64,000 bases of DNA from Flavobacterium granuli (GTDB lineage: Bacteria; Bacteroidota; Bacteroidia; Flavobacteriales; Flavobacteriaceae): NCBI RefSeq assembly GCF_900129705.1, contig NZ_FQWO01000003.1, positions 62,001 through 126,000 of the forward strand, given 5' to 3'. The notes beneath the pieces are model-generated. The model had not been told where the DNA came from. It ran no database searches and saw only the letters and a program-made list of their open reading frames with translations. The position numbers and the translations under genes are program-made. Positions 27,199 through 37,254 of this stretch are shown here, piece after piece (position 1 is the stretch's first letter; every line of letters starts with the position of its first letter).

Positions 27199-30100
27199 TT
27201 ATCGTTTTAAACTAAAATGTCCTCGGTACTCTTGTCCGTTTGCTCTAGTTACAATGAACCAATAATCGGTTGCGGGTAATTCTTGATTGTTGAATTGACC
27301 GTTCCAAGCTGAATTTGGTAATAATACTTTTAATAGCTTACCATAACGATTAAAGATTTGAATTCCTGTATTTGGTGCTAAGTATGCAAAATCAATTGTC
27401 CAAGTATCATTGTATCCGTCATTATTTGGTGTAAAAAATTTTGGGTAAGGAAGCTCGTCTATAAAATTAATACAGTCTGCAGATGTGGCTTTCAGAATCG
27501 TTATTGTGATAGGAATTCTATCACTTTCACAATTATTTATGGTTTCTGAAGCATAATAGCTAATTCCGTTTGTAAGCAAAGTGGATTCGGATAAATGTAT
27601 TGATGAAGTAGCACTTTCAAACCAATTTGTGTTTTGGCCAGATATGATGATATCACTAATTTTTGCATTTTTTTGAACGCAGAATGTTTGCGGTGAATTG
27701 GCAATTGGAATTGGTGTGTCCTGAATTTTTACGGTAATAGCTAATCTTTCACTTTCACAATCGTTAATTGTTTGTGTTGCATAATATATTTTTCCATTTT
27801 GCAATAAAGTAGTTACTGGTAAAACAACCCCATTGGTTGATTGATCATACCATTTAATATTCGAAGCTGTAATAGTAAGATTGGCAATAGACGCATTTTC
27901 ATCGATACAAAATTGTTGCGTTTTATTTCCTATTGGTAATGGGGTATTGTAAACTAGAACTAAAACGGGAGTTCTGTCACTTTCGCAGCCTATTGTTTGT
28001 GAAGCGTAATACGTTTTATTGTTTTCTAACAAAGTATTGTTAGGCAAAACTGCTGCGGCAAAATTGGTATCGTACCATTTTATGTTTAGTCCCGTGATTT
28101 GGATATTGTTTAATGTTGCATTTTCCTGTTTACAGAATGATTCAGTTGCATTTGCTGTTGGAGCAGAAGGGGTATTCACAATTGAAACATTCACACCGAA
28201 TCTCTCGCTTTCACAATTATTCACTGTTTGCGAAGCATAATAAGTTTTACCATCAACAAGATTCGTTGTTTCGGCTAATAAAGAACCATTGGTTAATGCA
28301 TCATACCATTTGATTTGATTTCCTGTCACTTGAATGTTTGCAATAGTAGGATTTGAGCCAGTACAAAATGACTGATTAACATCGGCTGTTGGAACAGCAG
28401 TATTTTGAATATTAATTAAAACAGCAATTCTTTCGCTTTCACAGCGATTAATTGTTTGCGATGCATAATAGGTCGTTCCGTTTTGTAATGAAGTTGTGTT
28501 TGCAAGGATATTTCCATTGGTCAAAGCATCATACCATTTTACGTTTTGTCCATTAATTGCAATGTTACTAATTGTTGCGTTTTGCTGGATGCAGAAGGTT
28601 TGGGGGGAAGTTATGGTTGGCAGCGGTTGATTGATAATAGTAACGGTTTGGTTTTGATTGACAGAATTTCCATTCCCATCCTTATAATTCCATACAATTG
28701 TATAGGTTCCTGCTAAATTATAAGAAAGCGGATTTGTAGTTGTTGCCCTAATTGCTCCAGCGCATGCATCAGTAGCGGTTGGAATTGTTGTTATTGTTGT
28801 ATTGCAATCTCCTGTTATCGTTGGAAGAGTAGTAAGATTAGGAATTGGGGCTTCAATATCTCCAATAATTACATCGACAGTTTTAGTGTCATCGCAACCG
28901 CCAGTACCTGTAATTAAACAACTGTATTGACCATTATTTAGAGCAGTTGCGCTTAGGATTGTTGGATTTTGTTCCGTTGATGTAAATCCGTTTGGACCTG
29001 TCCATAAATAATCTGTACCACCGGAAGCTTTAAGTTCTAATGTGGCGCCAATACAGATTGGGGAGTTGCTTGAAGCAATTGGAGTTGATATAATATCTTC
29101 TGAGAATTTCATTAAAAAATAATTCTTAAAAACACCTAAAATTGACGGTTGATAAGAAGTATTATCGGCAATACCATTGTTTTGAGAGGAAAGTCCACTT
29201 ACAAATATTGAATTGTTATTACCAAATGCTAATCTTGTACCTGTGCTAGAACTATTATTGCCAACGAATGTGCCCCAAATTAATTGAGCCTGTTTAGAAA
29301 ATTTACCAATATATCCCTCAAAGTTTCCATTAGGCCTATACGAACATGGAGTTGTTAATTTTGCATTAGAAAAACCAGAATTGGTAGCTCCTATATAGAT
29401 TGAATTATTTTTAAATAAAAGGGAATATACGTTTGCAGCTCCTAAATAAGATCCCCAAATTCTTTGTCCATTACTGTTTAATTTAGCAAAAAATCCTTTA
29501 TATAAATATTGATTTGAACTATCAAAACTATTTGGTGTTGTTATATTAGTAGTACTTGCTGTTTCTCCACCAATATAGATATTATCTTCATCATCAGCTG
29601 CAACAGTATATACATAGTCAACTTGTTCTCCTCCATAATAGGTTGCCCAAATTCTATGTCCATCAAGAGAAAATTTATAGACAACACCGTCTGGATGTGT
29701 GATAAGGTCATGATTTTCTTGAAAAACTCCAGGGGTCGCAATATTATTAAAGCTATTTGTATTTCCTCCCGTAATGAGATAATTATCTTTGACTACAATT
29801 GTTTTTAATTCATCCCAGCCTTCACCACCTACATAAGTACTCCAGATTAAATTACCATCAAACTTAAATTTTGCTAAAAAACCATCAATTTTATAATAAC
29901 CATCATTTAATTGTGTTTGGAAATTACTATTGACAGCAATATTTGTATTGCTAAAAGTACGACCTGCCAGATATATATTGTTGTTTTTATCTATATCCAG
30001 AGAATATGCTGCATCATCATTTTCACCACCGAAATAAGTTCCCCAAAGTCTAATTCCTGAATCATTAAATTTAACCAAAAATGCATCGCTGCCACCTGAT

Positions 30101-31254
30101 AGATTAGACTTGTATGTACCAATAGTACTTATGTTTGATGTAGAAGGAGTACTTCCCGTTATGACAGCATTGTTTTGAGAATCTATCTTGATATCGTTTA
30201 TGGTATTAAGGCCTTGACCTCCATAATAAGTTCCCCACAAACGATTTCCATCTGGACTAAACTTTACAATTATTCCATTTGTACTTAAGTAAGCATAAGA
30301 GGGGATTGAATTTTGGTGTGCTCCTGTAGTTGCATAGGATGAATTTGAGGCAGTTGTTGTACCTGTCATGTATGAGTTTCCTGAAGAGTCTGTTGCAATA
30401 TTAGCTTCTCCTAGTGTAATATGTATATTTCTTTCATCTCCATAAAAAGTTCCCCATAATCTGACAGGAACAGGATCAATTACTACAGTTTTTCCATTTA
30501 CAGAATTTGATGTGTTAAAACCATAAACATTGTTTTTGATTTTTTTAAAACCGACCTGAATTGACTTTTTACTCATTCCATCTTCCGTCCAGCTGGCAGG
30601 TAGAATTTCTTCCATCTCACCAAAACGTACTTGCATTTTGATTTTATTATCAACTAATTCTGTTTGGGCTCCGTTAAATTTCAATCGAATATCCGATATT
30701 TTTCCTTTAGGATGAATTACAAAGTTGTATTCAACCGCTTTTAAACTATCTTTTGGAATGGAGAAAACGACATCAATGTTAGGATAGATATTCCTGTATA
30801 TAATTTGCTGGTATTGATGTGTATTAACAATGCCTTCAGGTTTATTAGGAACATTGTAATAATTATCATAGTCTTTAGATTCTTCTTTAGAAATTAATTC
30901 GACTTTTGAATTTGAATTTACAAAGTCAATGTCAATTCTATGAAAAATATATTCTAAATTATAATCAGGTACTTTTTTGTCGTTTTTTGCTATTGATGAA
31001 AAAGTATTGCTGTCCTCGATAGGTTTTTTTATAGAGATTTTTTTAGTTTCATAGACGTCATACGAAAACCCGTTTTTTTTCAATTGTACATTTAGCCCAT
31101 TGGTATTCAAAAGGTATTTTACAGCATTATTGGGCTTTCCATTTTGGTCCATAATTTGTCCTTTATTTTCTTTAAATCCTTTGGAACTGCTTTTGTTTTG
31201 AGCAATTGTATTTATTCCAATGCATAGTAGAATTATAAAGTATTTGAACCTCAT
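27199..31254 (-). CDS. Giant T9SS type B secreted protein with propeller and Ig-like repeats
   Basis: 1351 residues with a signal peptide (LLCIGINTIAQ). Residues about 20-265 match the N-terminal module that precedes SBBP repeats in Bacteroidetes. Residues about 268-730 are repeated blades with WGTYYGG / STYVGGEGWD motifs (SBBP beta-propeller). Then come an Ig/PKD-like domain, an HYR-like domain, and five tandem ~75-residue repeats, each with a QxFC start and a CES(E/D)R near the end. The last ~80 residues (FFTPNNDGYNDTW...GHFSLKR) are the type B T9SS sorting domain, so it is exported by the gliding/T9SS machinery and probably attached to the surface. Role unknown; adhesin-like. Confidence 0.93.
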   Translation of the reverse strand: MRFKYFIILLCIGINTIAQNKSSSKGFKENKGQIMDQNGKPNNAVKYLLNTNGLNVQLKKNGFSYDVYETKKISIKKPIEDSNTFSSIAKNDKKVPDYNLEYIFHRIDIDFVNSNSKVELISKEESKDYDNYYNVPNKPEGIVNTHQYQQIIYRNIYPNIDVVFSIPKDSLKAVEYNFVIHPKGKISDIRLKFNGAQTELVDNKIKMQVRFGEMEEILPASWTEDGMSKKSIQVGFKKIKNNVYGFNTSNSVNGKTVVIDPVPVRLWGTFYGDERNIHITLGEANIATDSSGNSYMTGTTTASNSSYATTGAHQNSIPSYAYLSTNGIIVKFSPDGNRLWGTYYGGQGLNTINDIKIDSQNNAVITGSTPSTSNISTIGTYKSNLSGGSDAFLVKFNDSGIRLWGTYFGGENDDAAYSLDIDKNNNIYLAGRTFSNTNIAVNSNFQTQLNDGYYKIDGFLAKFKFDGNLIWSTYVGGEGWDELKTIVVKDNYLITGGNTNSFNNIATPGVFQENHDLITHPDGVVYKFSLDGHRIWATYYGGEQVDYVYTVAADDEDNIYIGGETASTTNITTPNSFDSSNQYLYKGFFAKLNSNGQRIWGSYLGAANVYSLLFKNNSIYIGATNSGFSNAKLTTPCSYRPNGNFEGYIGKFSKQAQLIWGTFVGNNSSSTGTRLAFGNNNSIFVSGLSSQNNGIADNTSYQPSILGVFKNYFLMKFSEDIISTPIASSNSPICIGATLELKASGGTDYLWTGPNGFTSTEQNPTILSATALNNGQYSCLITGTGGCDDTKTVDVIIGDIEAPIPNLTTLPTITGDCNTTITTIPTATDACAGAIRATTTNPLSYNLAGTYTIVWNYKDGNGNSVNQNQTVTIINQPLPTITSPQTFCIQQNATISNIAINGQNVKWYDALTNGNILANTTSLQNGTTYYASQTINRCESERIAVLINIQNTAVPTADVNQSFCTGSNPTIANIQVTGNQIKWYDALTNGSLLAETTNLVDGKTYYASQTVNNCESERFGVNVSIVNTPSAPTANATESFCKQENATLNNIQITGLNIKWYDTNFAAAVLPNNTLLENNKTYYASQTIGCESDRTPVLVLVYNTPLPIGNKTQQFCIDENASIANLTITASNIKWYDQSTNGVVLPVTTLLQNGKIYYATQTINDCESERLAITVKIQDTPIPIANSPQTFCVQKNAKISDIIISGQNTNWFESATSSIHLSESTLLTNGISYYASETINNCESDRIPITITILKATSADCINFIDELPYPKFFTPNNDGYNDTWTIDFAYLAPNTGIQIFNRYGKLLKVLLPNSAWNGQFNNQELPATDYWFIVTRANGQEYRGHFSLKR
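27490..28625 (-). repeat. Five tandem ~225-bp Ig-like coding repeats
   Basis: Within the T9SS gene, five units encode the series SFC/TFC ... IKWYD ... YYASQTI ... CESER. Spacing is 70-76 residues. Similarity is visible at DNA level too, for example repeated forms of TTTGTGAAGCATAATA on the plus strand. Confidence 0.85.
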
Positions 31255-31274
31255 TTTAATGTTTTTTTGATTTT

Positions 31275-31282
31275 CAAATGTA
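31275..31282 (-). promoter_or_regulatory. -7 box for the 1351-residue T9SS gene
   Basis: Reads TACATTTG on the minus strand, 20 bases before the start. Confidence 0.45.
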
Positions 31283-31376
31283 ATTAAATACTCGCAAACT
31301 TTTTTGCTCTTTTTAGTAGAGAATTATCCTTTTAAAACTTTCAACTCGCATAACAATAGAAACTAAAATTATCCAC

Positions 31377-31384
31377 TATTTTTG
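31377..31384 (+). promoter_or_regulatory. -7 box for the radical SAM gene
   Basis: TATTTTTG, 17 bases before the TTG start at 31402. The leader would be very short. Confidence 0.45.
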
Positions 31385-31401
31385 TACAAAATTTATTCCC
31401 T

Positions 31402-33588
31402 TTGAAAACCAAACTTTTCCTCATCACCCCGCCTTTTACCCAACTGAATACGCCTTATCCCGCAACGGCTTATATCAAAGGCTTTCTCAATACCAAAGAT
31501 ATCGAATCAGTGCAAGCGGATTTGGGGATTGAAGTGATTTTGAAATTGTTTTCGAAGAAGGGCTTAGAAGAGTTATTCCAGTTGCTTAACCGACAACCAG
31601 CAACCGACAACTGCAAACGCATTCTCGCTTTAAAAGACGAATACTTAAAAACCATCGATCCGGTTATTGCATTTCTGCAGGGAAAAAATCCGACTTTGGC
31701 ACTTCAAATTTGTCAGGAAGATTTCCTGCCCGAAGCTTCTCGTTTTGCACAATTGGAAGAACTCGATTGGGCTTTCGGAACCATGGGAACCCAGGACAAG
31801 GCCAAACATTTGGCGACTTTATATCTGGAAGATATTTCCGATTTTATTGTGGAATGTGTCGATGAAAACTTTGGATTCAGCCGCTATGCGGAGCGTTTGG
31901 GTAGATCTGCGAATTCTTTTGACGAATTGTACCAAGCCTTACAACAGGAACCAACCTATATTGATGATATTCTGCTTTCGATTTTAAAAGAAAGAATTGA
32001 AGCAGTTCAGCCTACATTATTTTTAATTTCGGTGCCTTTTCCGGGTAATTTATACAGTGCTTTTCGCTCAGCACAATGGGTTAGAAAATTTCATCCTGAA
32101 ATTAAGATTTCGATGGGTGGAGGTTTTCCGAATACCGAATTGCGTTCACTCTCGGATGCTCGGGTTTTTGAGTTTTTCGATTATATTACACTTGATGATG
32201 GGGAAATGCCGGTTGAGGAATTAATTGTGAATATTGAAAACCCCAATTATAACGCTTTTAAAAGAACATTCCTTTTAGAAGATGGAAAAGTAGTTTATAA
32301 AAATAATTCTACAAAAAGTGATTATAAACAGTCGCAAGTGGGAACACCTGATTATTCAGATTTGCTTTTGGATAAATACATTTCGGTTATCGAAATCGTA
32401 AATCCTATGCATAGAATGTGGAGCGACGGTCGTTGGAATAAATTGACCATGGCGCACGGTTGTTATTGGGGAAAATGTACTTTTTGCGATATTTCGTTGG
32501 ATTATATCAAAGTGTACGAACCCGTTGCCGCCAGTTTATTGTGCGACCGCATGGAAGAAATGATTGCCCAAACGGGTGAAAATGGTTTCCATTTTGTCGA
32601 TGAAGCCGCGCCGCCGGCACTGATGCGGGCTTTGGCACTTGAAATCCTTCGCCGTAAATTAGCGGTTACCTGGTGGACGAACATTCGATTCGAAAAAAGT
32701 TTTACCAGAGATTTATGTCTGCTGCTGAAAGCTTCGGGTTGTATTGCTGTTTCCGGCGGTCTCGAAGTGGCTTCGGATCGTTTATTGAAATTGATTGACA
32801 AAGGTGTAACGGTAGAACAAGTGGCCAAAGTGACCCGTAATTTTACCGAAGCGGGTGTGATGGTTCACGCTTATTTGATGTACGGCTATCCCACACAAAC
32901 GGTTCAGGAAACAGTAGACAGCTTGGAAATGGTACGTCAATTATTTGAGGCCGGTGTATTACAGTCCGGATTTTGGCATCAGTTTGCCATGACGGCGCAC
33001 AGTCCAGTAGGGATGTATCCGGAGAAATTTGGCGTAGTGAAAGAAACGGAAACGATTGGAACCTTTGCTAATAACGACATTAATTATACCGATTCGACAG
33101 GAATCGACCATGATAAATTTAGTTTTGGGCTGAAGAAATCCCTGTTTAATTTTATGCACGGAATCTGTTTTGATTACGAATTGCAGGATTGGTTTGATTT
33201 TAAAATACCAAAAACAAAAATCACTCCCGATTTTATTTTTGATGCAGTGCAGGAAGCGGAGGATTTTAATATAAAACCCAATGCCAAAATAGTTTGGCTG
33301 GGCGGGAAACCATCAGCGGAATATTTTACCAAATCCAAAAAAGGAAATTCCTGGGAAATGATAACGCTGACTTTTCACGACAAAAAAGAAAGTTTTACGA
33401 TTCAAACCAATAAAAACGAAGGGGAATGGCTGCTAGGAATTCTTGAAAAAATTACGGTTTCAAATGCTAAAATCTATACTTTTCAGGAAGTAAAAACTGA
33501 TTTTGAAGCCCATTTGGAAGATTTTGAATTGTTTTGGTATTCAAAACCTATCAATACTTTAAGGGAATTTGGACTATTGGTGTTGTAA
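31402..33588 (+). CDS. B12-binding-type radical SAM protein
   Basis: 728 residues from a TTG start (KTKLFLITPPF follows, a typical N-terminus). Residues about 200-275 (LFLISVPFPGN...ISMGGGFPNTEL) resemble a cobalamin-binding domain. The radical SAM cluster site is CYWGKCTFC with Cys354, Cys359 and Cys362, a CX4CX2C variant of the usual CX3CX2C. GGLEVASDRLL and the MYGYPTQT segment follow the SAM-barrel pattern. The reaction is unknown: methylation or rearrangement are both possible. Residues 63-71 are encoded by an intergenic-type micro-repeat. No substrate peptide or partner gene is adjacent. Confidence 0.88.
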   Translation: MKTKLFLITPPFTQLNTPYPATAYIKGFLNTKDIESVQADLGIEVILKLFSKKGLEELFQLLNRQPATDNCKRILALKDEYLKTIDPVIAFLQGKNPTLALQICQEDFLPEASRFAQLEELDWAFGTMGTQDKAKHLATLYLEDISDFIVECVDENFGFSRYAERLGRSANSFDELYQALQQEPTYIDDILLSILKERIEAVQPTLFLISVPFPGNLYSAFRSAQWVRKFHPEIKISMGGGFPNTELRSLSDARVFEFFDYITLDDGEMPVEELIVNIENPNYNAFKRTFLLEDGKVVYKNNSTKSDYKQSQVGTPDYSDLLLDKYISVIEIVNPMHRMWSDGRWNKLTMAHGCYWGKCTFCDISLDYIKVYEPVAASLLCDRMEEMIAQTGENGFHFVDEAAPPALMRALALEILRRKLAVTWWTNIRFEKSFTRDLCLLLKASGCIAVSGGLEVASDRLLKLIDKGVTVEQVAKVTRNFTEAGVMVHAYLMYGYPTQTVQETVDSLEMVRQLFEAGVLQSGFWHQFAMTAHSPVGMYPEKFGVVKETETIGTFANNDINYTDSTGIDHDKFSFGLKKSLFNFMHGICFDYELQDWFDFKIPKTKITPDFIFDAVQEAEDFNIKPNAKIVWLGGKPSAEYFTKSKKGNSWEMITLTFHDKKESFTIQTNKNEGEWLLGILEKITVSNAKIYTFQEVKTDFEAHLEDFELFWYSKPINTLREFGLLVL
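31588..31614 (+). repeat. In-frame micro-repeat inside the radical SAM gene
   Basis: AACCGACAACCAGCAACCGA followed by CAACTGC. This is the kind of short AACCGACAAC array usually found between genes in Bacteroidetes (from memory). It encodes residues NRQPATDNC in a variable N-terminal region and keeps the frame. Confidence 0.6.
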
Positions 33589-33692
33589 TTCCATTTTTTT
33601 AAGCAACACTAGTATTTTAGCATAAATCCACCAATTTTCTATTACGAAAACGTTTTCTTTTACTTATTTTTACGGTCATTAAAAATTCACAG

Positions 33693-34178
33693 ATGAGTAG
33701 TACCTATAAAGTAAATGTAAATGACTCCTTTCAATTTGATTTTGATAAGGAACAAGTTTCACAACTCGATGCAGTTAGTATAGAAGCGAATAAGTTTCAT
33801 ATATTACACCAAAACACTCCTTTTAGAGCAGAAATTGTATCTGCTAATTTCAATGAAAAAAGCTATACTGTAAAGGTAAATAACAATAGTTATACCGTCG
33901 CTATTTCTGATGCGCTTGATGTTCTCATTAAAAAAATGGGATTTGAAGTTGGATCGACTAAACAGGTCAATGCCATTAAAGCACCTATGCCAGGTTTAAT
34001 CTTGGAAATTAGTGTATCTGTAGGTCAATCAGTCAAAGAAAATGACAGTTTGTTAATCCTTGAAGCTATGAAAATGGAGAATAGTTTTCTTTCACCTCGG
34101 GATGGAATCATAAAATCGATTTCTGTGAATAAAGGGGATGCCGTTGATAAAGGGCAATTATTAATTGAATTTGAGTAA
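33693..34178 (+). CDS. Biotin carboxyl carrier protein of an acyl-CoA carboxylase
   Basis: 161 residues. The C-terminal ~75 residues are a biotinyl domain with the biotinylated Lys in LEAMKMEN (near residue 129) and the hairpin partner motif APMPGLI. The N-terminal half (KVNVNDSFQFDFDKEQVSQ...) is a small beta domain seen in propionyl-CoA type carriers. First gene of a three-gene operon, with three bases before the biotin carboxylase gene. Confidence 0.93.
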   Translation: MSSTYKVNVNDSFQFDFDKEQVSQLDAVSIEANKFHILHQNTPFRAEIVSANFNEKSYTVKVNNNSYTVAISDALDVLIKKMGFEVGSTKQVNAIKAPMPGLILEISVSVGQSVKENDSLLILEAMKMENSFLSPRDGIIKSISVNKGDAVDKGQLLIEFE

Positions 34179-34181
34179 AGC

Positions 34182-35624
34182 ATGAAAAAAATATTAGTTG
34201 CCAATAGGGGAGAAATTGCCATTAGAGTCACGAAAACTGCCCAAAAAATGGGTATAAAAACGGTTGCTGTTTATTCTACAATAGATAGAAATGCGCCTCA
34301 CGTAAAATTTGCCGATGAAGCGGTTTGGATTGGAGAATCGCCTTCGAATCAGTCTTATTTATTGGGAGATAAAATTATAGAAGTTGCTAAGTCCTTAGGT
34401 GTGGATGCCATTCATCCAGGTTATGGTTTCCTGAGTGAAAATGCTGAATTTGCTGAAAAAGCAGAACAAAATAATATTATCTTCATTGGTCCAAAATCGA
34501 AAGCCATTCATATAATGGGAAGTAAATTGGCCGCCAAAGAAGCGGTAAAAGTCTATAATATTCCAATGGTTCCGGGTTTGGACGAAGCTATTACGGATAT
34601 CGAAAAAGCCAAAGCAGCGGCAACTGAAATAGGTTTTCCTATCTTAATTAAAGCTTCAGCCGGTGGTGGCGGAAAAGGAATGCGTGTGGTAGAAAACGCA
34701 GCGGAATTTGAATCCCAAATGAAAAGGGCAATCAGTGAAGCCATAAATGCTTTTGGTGATGGCTCTGTTTTTATCGAAAAATATGTGGCCTCACCGCGAC
34801 ATATCGAAATTCAAATCATGGCCGACAGTCATGGCAATATTTTGTATTTATTCGAAAGAGAATGTAGCATTCAGCGCCGTCACCAGAAAGTGGTCGAAGA
34901 AGCGCCTTCGGCTGTTTTAACGCCTGACTTGCGCAGGAAAATGGGAGAGGCTGCGGTATTGGTGGCCAAATCCTGTGATTATCTTGGTGCGGGAACAGTC
35001 GAATTTTTATTGGATGAACACAATAATTTCTATTTCCTTGAAATGAATACGCGCTTGCAGGTCGAACATCCGGTTACGGAATGGATTACCGGATTGGACT
35101 TGGTCGAATTGCAAATCAAAATTGCAAGAGGAGAGGAATTGGAAATTCAACAAGAAGATTTGAAAATAAAGGGGCATGCATTGGAATTACGTGTCTATGC
35201 CGAAGATCCGATGAATGATTTTCTACCGAGTGTAGGTCATTTGGGTGTTTATCAATTACCGGTGGGTGAAGGAATACGTGTGGATAACGGATTTGAACAA
35301 GGCATGGATATTCCTATTTATTATGATCCAATGTTAGCCAAGCTGATCACTTACGGAGAAACCCGTGAAGAAGCGATTCAAATTATGTTGAAAGCTATTG
35401 AAGGTTACTTGGTAGAAGGCGTGCAAACAACCTTGCCTTTTGGTAAATTTGTTTTTGAACATGAGGCTTTTCGCTCCGGGAATTTTGACACTCATTTTGT
35501 GAAAAAATATTATAGTGCGGATTTGTTGAAAAATCAATTGGAAAAGGAAGCCGAAATTGCTGCTATGATAGCTTTGAAGCAATATTTTGAAGATCAAAAA
35601 ATCGTACGATTACCAAATCAATAA
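34182..35624 (+). CDS. accC: Biotin carboxylase subunit
   Basis: 480 residues. Uses ATP and bicarbonate to carboxylate biotin on the carrier protein. The start KKILVANRGEIAIRV, the ATP-grasp glycine loop KASAGGGGKGMRVV, and the active-site FLEMNTRLQVEHPVTE segment are all present. The symbol accC is used for the family; here the enzyme probably belongs to a propionyl- or other acyl-CoA carboxylase rather than to the dedicated acetyl-CoA carboxylase, because it is fused by operon to a PccB-like subunit. Confidence 0.95.
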   Translation: MKKILVANRGEIAIRVTKTAQKMGIKTVAVYSTIDRNAPHVKFADEAVWIGESPSNQSYLLGDKIIEVAKSLGVDAIHPGYGFLSENAEFAEKAEQNNIIFIGPKSKAIHIMGSKLAAKEAVKVYNIPMVPGLDEAITDIEKAKAAATEIGFPILIKASAGGGGKGMRVVENAAEFESQMKRAISEAINAFGDGSVFIEKYVASPRHIEIQIMADSHGNILYLFERECSIQRRHQKVVEEAPSAVLTPDLRRKMGEAAVLVAKSCDYLGAGTVEFLLDEHNNFYFLEMNTRLQVEHPVTEWITGLDLVELQIKIARGEELEIQQEDLKIKGHALELRVYAEDPMNDFLPSVGHLGVYQLPVGEGIRVDNGFEQGMDIPIYYDPMLAKLITYGETREEAIQIMLKAIEGYLVEGVQTTLPFGKFVFEHEAFRSGNFDTHFVKKYYSADLLKNQLEKEAEIAAMIALKQYFEDQKIVRLPNQ

Positions 35625-35627
35625 ATT

Positions 35628-37169
35628 ATGGATTCTAAAATAAAAGAATTAAACGATAAAATTGCCGAAGCCCATTTGGGGGGCGGTAAAAACAGAATTG
35701 AAAAGCAGCACCAAAAAAAGAAACTCACCGCAAGAGAGCGCGTAAATTATTTGATGGATGAAGGCTCTTTTGAAGAAATTGGGATGCTGGTGACCCATCG
35801 TACAACCGATTTTGGGATGGAAAAAGAGATGTATTATGGCGACGGTGTCATCACTGGATACGGAACCATCAATGGAAGATTAGTTTATGTTTTCGCTCAG
35901 GATTTCACTGTATTCGGTGGAGCATTGTCTGAAACACATGCAGAGAAAATCTGTAAAGTGATGGATATGGCGGTCAAAATGGGAGCGCCCATGATAGGGC
36001 TGAACGATTCTGGAGGAGCTCGTATTCAGGAAGGTGTTCGATCTTTGGGCGGTTATGCTGATATTTTCTATAGAAATGTACAAGCAAGTGGAGTTATTCC
36101 TCAAATTTCCGCTATTATGGGTCCCTGCGCCGGTGGTGCGGTATATTCTCCCGCTATGACTGATTTTACAATGATGGTCGAAGATACCAGTTATATGTTT
36201 GTTACTGGTCCCAATGTGGTAAAAACGGTGACAAATGAAACCGTAACTTCGGAGGAATTGGGTGGAGCAAGTACGCATTCTACTAAATCCGGTGTGGCGC
36301 ATTGTACTTCGGCTAATGATGTGGAATGTCTTGAGGATGTAAAACGATTGTTGAGTTATTTGCCACAAAGCAATAAAGAAACGGCTCAAAAGTTGCCTTA
36401 TGAACTCAATGATGAGGTTCGGGAGCAGCTCGCAACAATTATACCGGATAATCCGAACAAGCCTTATGATATGCACAATGTGATTTCGGGAATTATAGAT
36501 ACAGATTCTTTTTTTGAAATTCATAAAAATTTTGCCGAGAATATTATTGTGGGTTTTGCCAGATTAGGAGGAAGAAGCATTGGTATTGTGGCCAACCAAC
36601 CTTTATATTTGGCTGGAGTTTTGGATGTGAACAGTTCGATAAAAGCAGCGCGATTTACCCGTTTTTGTGACGCTTTTAATATTCCGCTATTGGTTTTGGT
36701 AGATGTGCCGGGCTTTTTGCCGGGAACAGATCAGGAGTGGAACGGTATTATCATGCACGGCGCTAAATTGTTGTATGCTTTGAGTGAAGCAACCGTACCT
36801 AGAGTAACCGTAATTACACGTAAAGCTTATGGCGGTGCTTATGATGTAATGAATTCGAAACACATTGGTGCCGACATGAATTTTGCTTGGCCTACGGCTG
36901 AAATTGCTGTTATGGGCGCCAAAGGAGCTTCGGAAATTATCTTCAAGAAAGAGATTAATGAGGCTGCAGATCCAGCAGCTAAACTATTGGAAAAAGAAAA
37001 AGAATATGCCGACTTGTTTGCCAATCCATATACTGCAGCTCAAAGAGGTTTTGTCGATGAGGTAATCATGCCAGAAGATACCAGACGTAAATTGTTAAAA
37101 GCGTTTAGTATGCTCGAAAATAAAGTAAGTGTTACTCCAAACAGAAAACACGGAAATATTCCTTTGTAG
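35628..37169 (+). CDS. Acyl-CoA carboxylase carboxyltransferase subunit (PccB-like)
   Basis: 513 residues, a single-chain carboxyltransferase with both N and C halves. Landmarks: [13 protein letters not shown] (near 127), [12 protein letters not shown] (near 165), GGAYDVM and the C-terminal [14 protein letters not shown] segment. It moves the carboxyl group from biotin to an acyl-CoA; propionyl-CoA is the likeliest substrate, though methylcrotonyl or other acyl groups are possible. It lies three bases after accC and ends in a bidirectional terminator. Confidence 0.93.
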   Translation: MDSKIKELNDKIAEAHLGGGKNRIEKQHQKKKLTARERVNYLMDEGSFEEIGMLVTHRTTDFGMEKEMYYGDGVITGYGTINGRLVYVFAQDFTVFGGALSETHAEKICKVMDMAVKMGAPMIGLNDSGGARIQEGVRSLGGYADIFYRNVQASGVIPQISAIMGPCAGGAVYSPAMTDFTMMVEDTSYMFVTGPNVVKTVTNETVTSEELGGASTHSTKSGVAHCTSANDVECLEDVKRLLSYLPQSNKETAQKLPYELNDEVREQLATIIPDNPNKPYDMHNVISGIIDTDSFFEIHKNFAENIIVGFARLGGRSIGIVANQPLYLAGVLDVNSSIKAARFTRFCDAFNIPLLVLVDVPGFLPGTDQEWNGIIMHGAKLLYALSEATVPRVTVITRKAYGGAYDVMNSKHIGADMNFAWPTAEIAVMGAKGASEIIFKKEINEAADPAAKLLEKEKEYADLFANPYTAAQRGFVDEVIMPEDTRRKLLKAFSMLENKVSVTPNRKHGNIPL

Positions 37170-37190
37170 ATTTTTTATAGTAGAAGCAAA

Positions 37191-37226
37191 AAAAAAAACC
37201 AGCTTATAATGCTGGTTTTTTTTTGT
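37191..37226. terminator. Bidirectional terminator after carboxylase operon
   Basis: AACCAGC pairs with GCTGGTT over a 7-base loop, with A-run and T-run flanks serving both convergent genes. Confidence 0.9.
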
Positions 37227-37254
37227 TTCTGCTTAGTTTGAGATTTCGGTGCGA

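Noticed and set aside
27490..28625. CRISPR-like or mobile repeat array
   Set aside because: The repeats are in frame, about 225 bp long and encode Ig-like domains without spacers.
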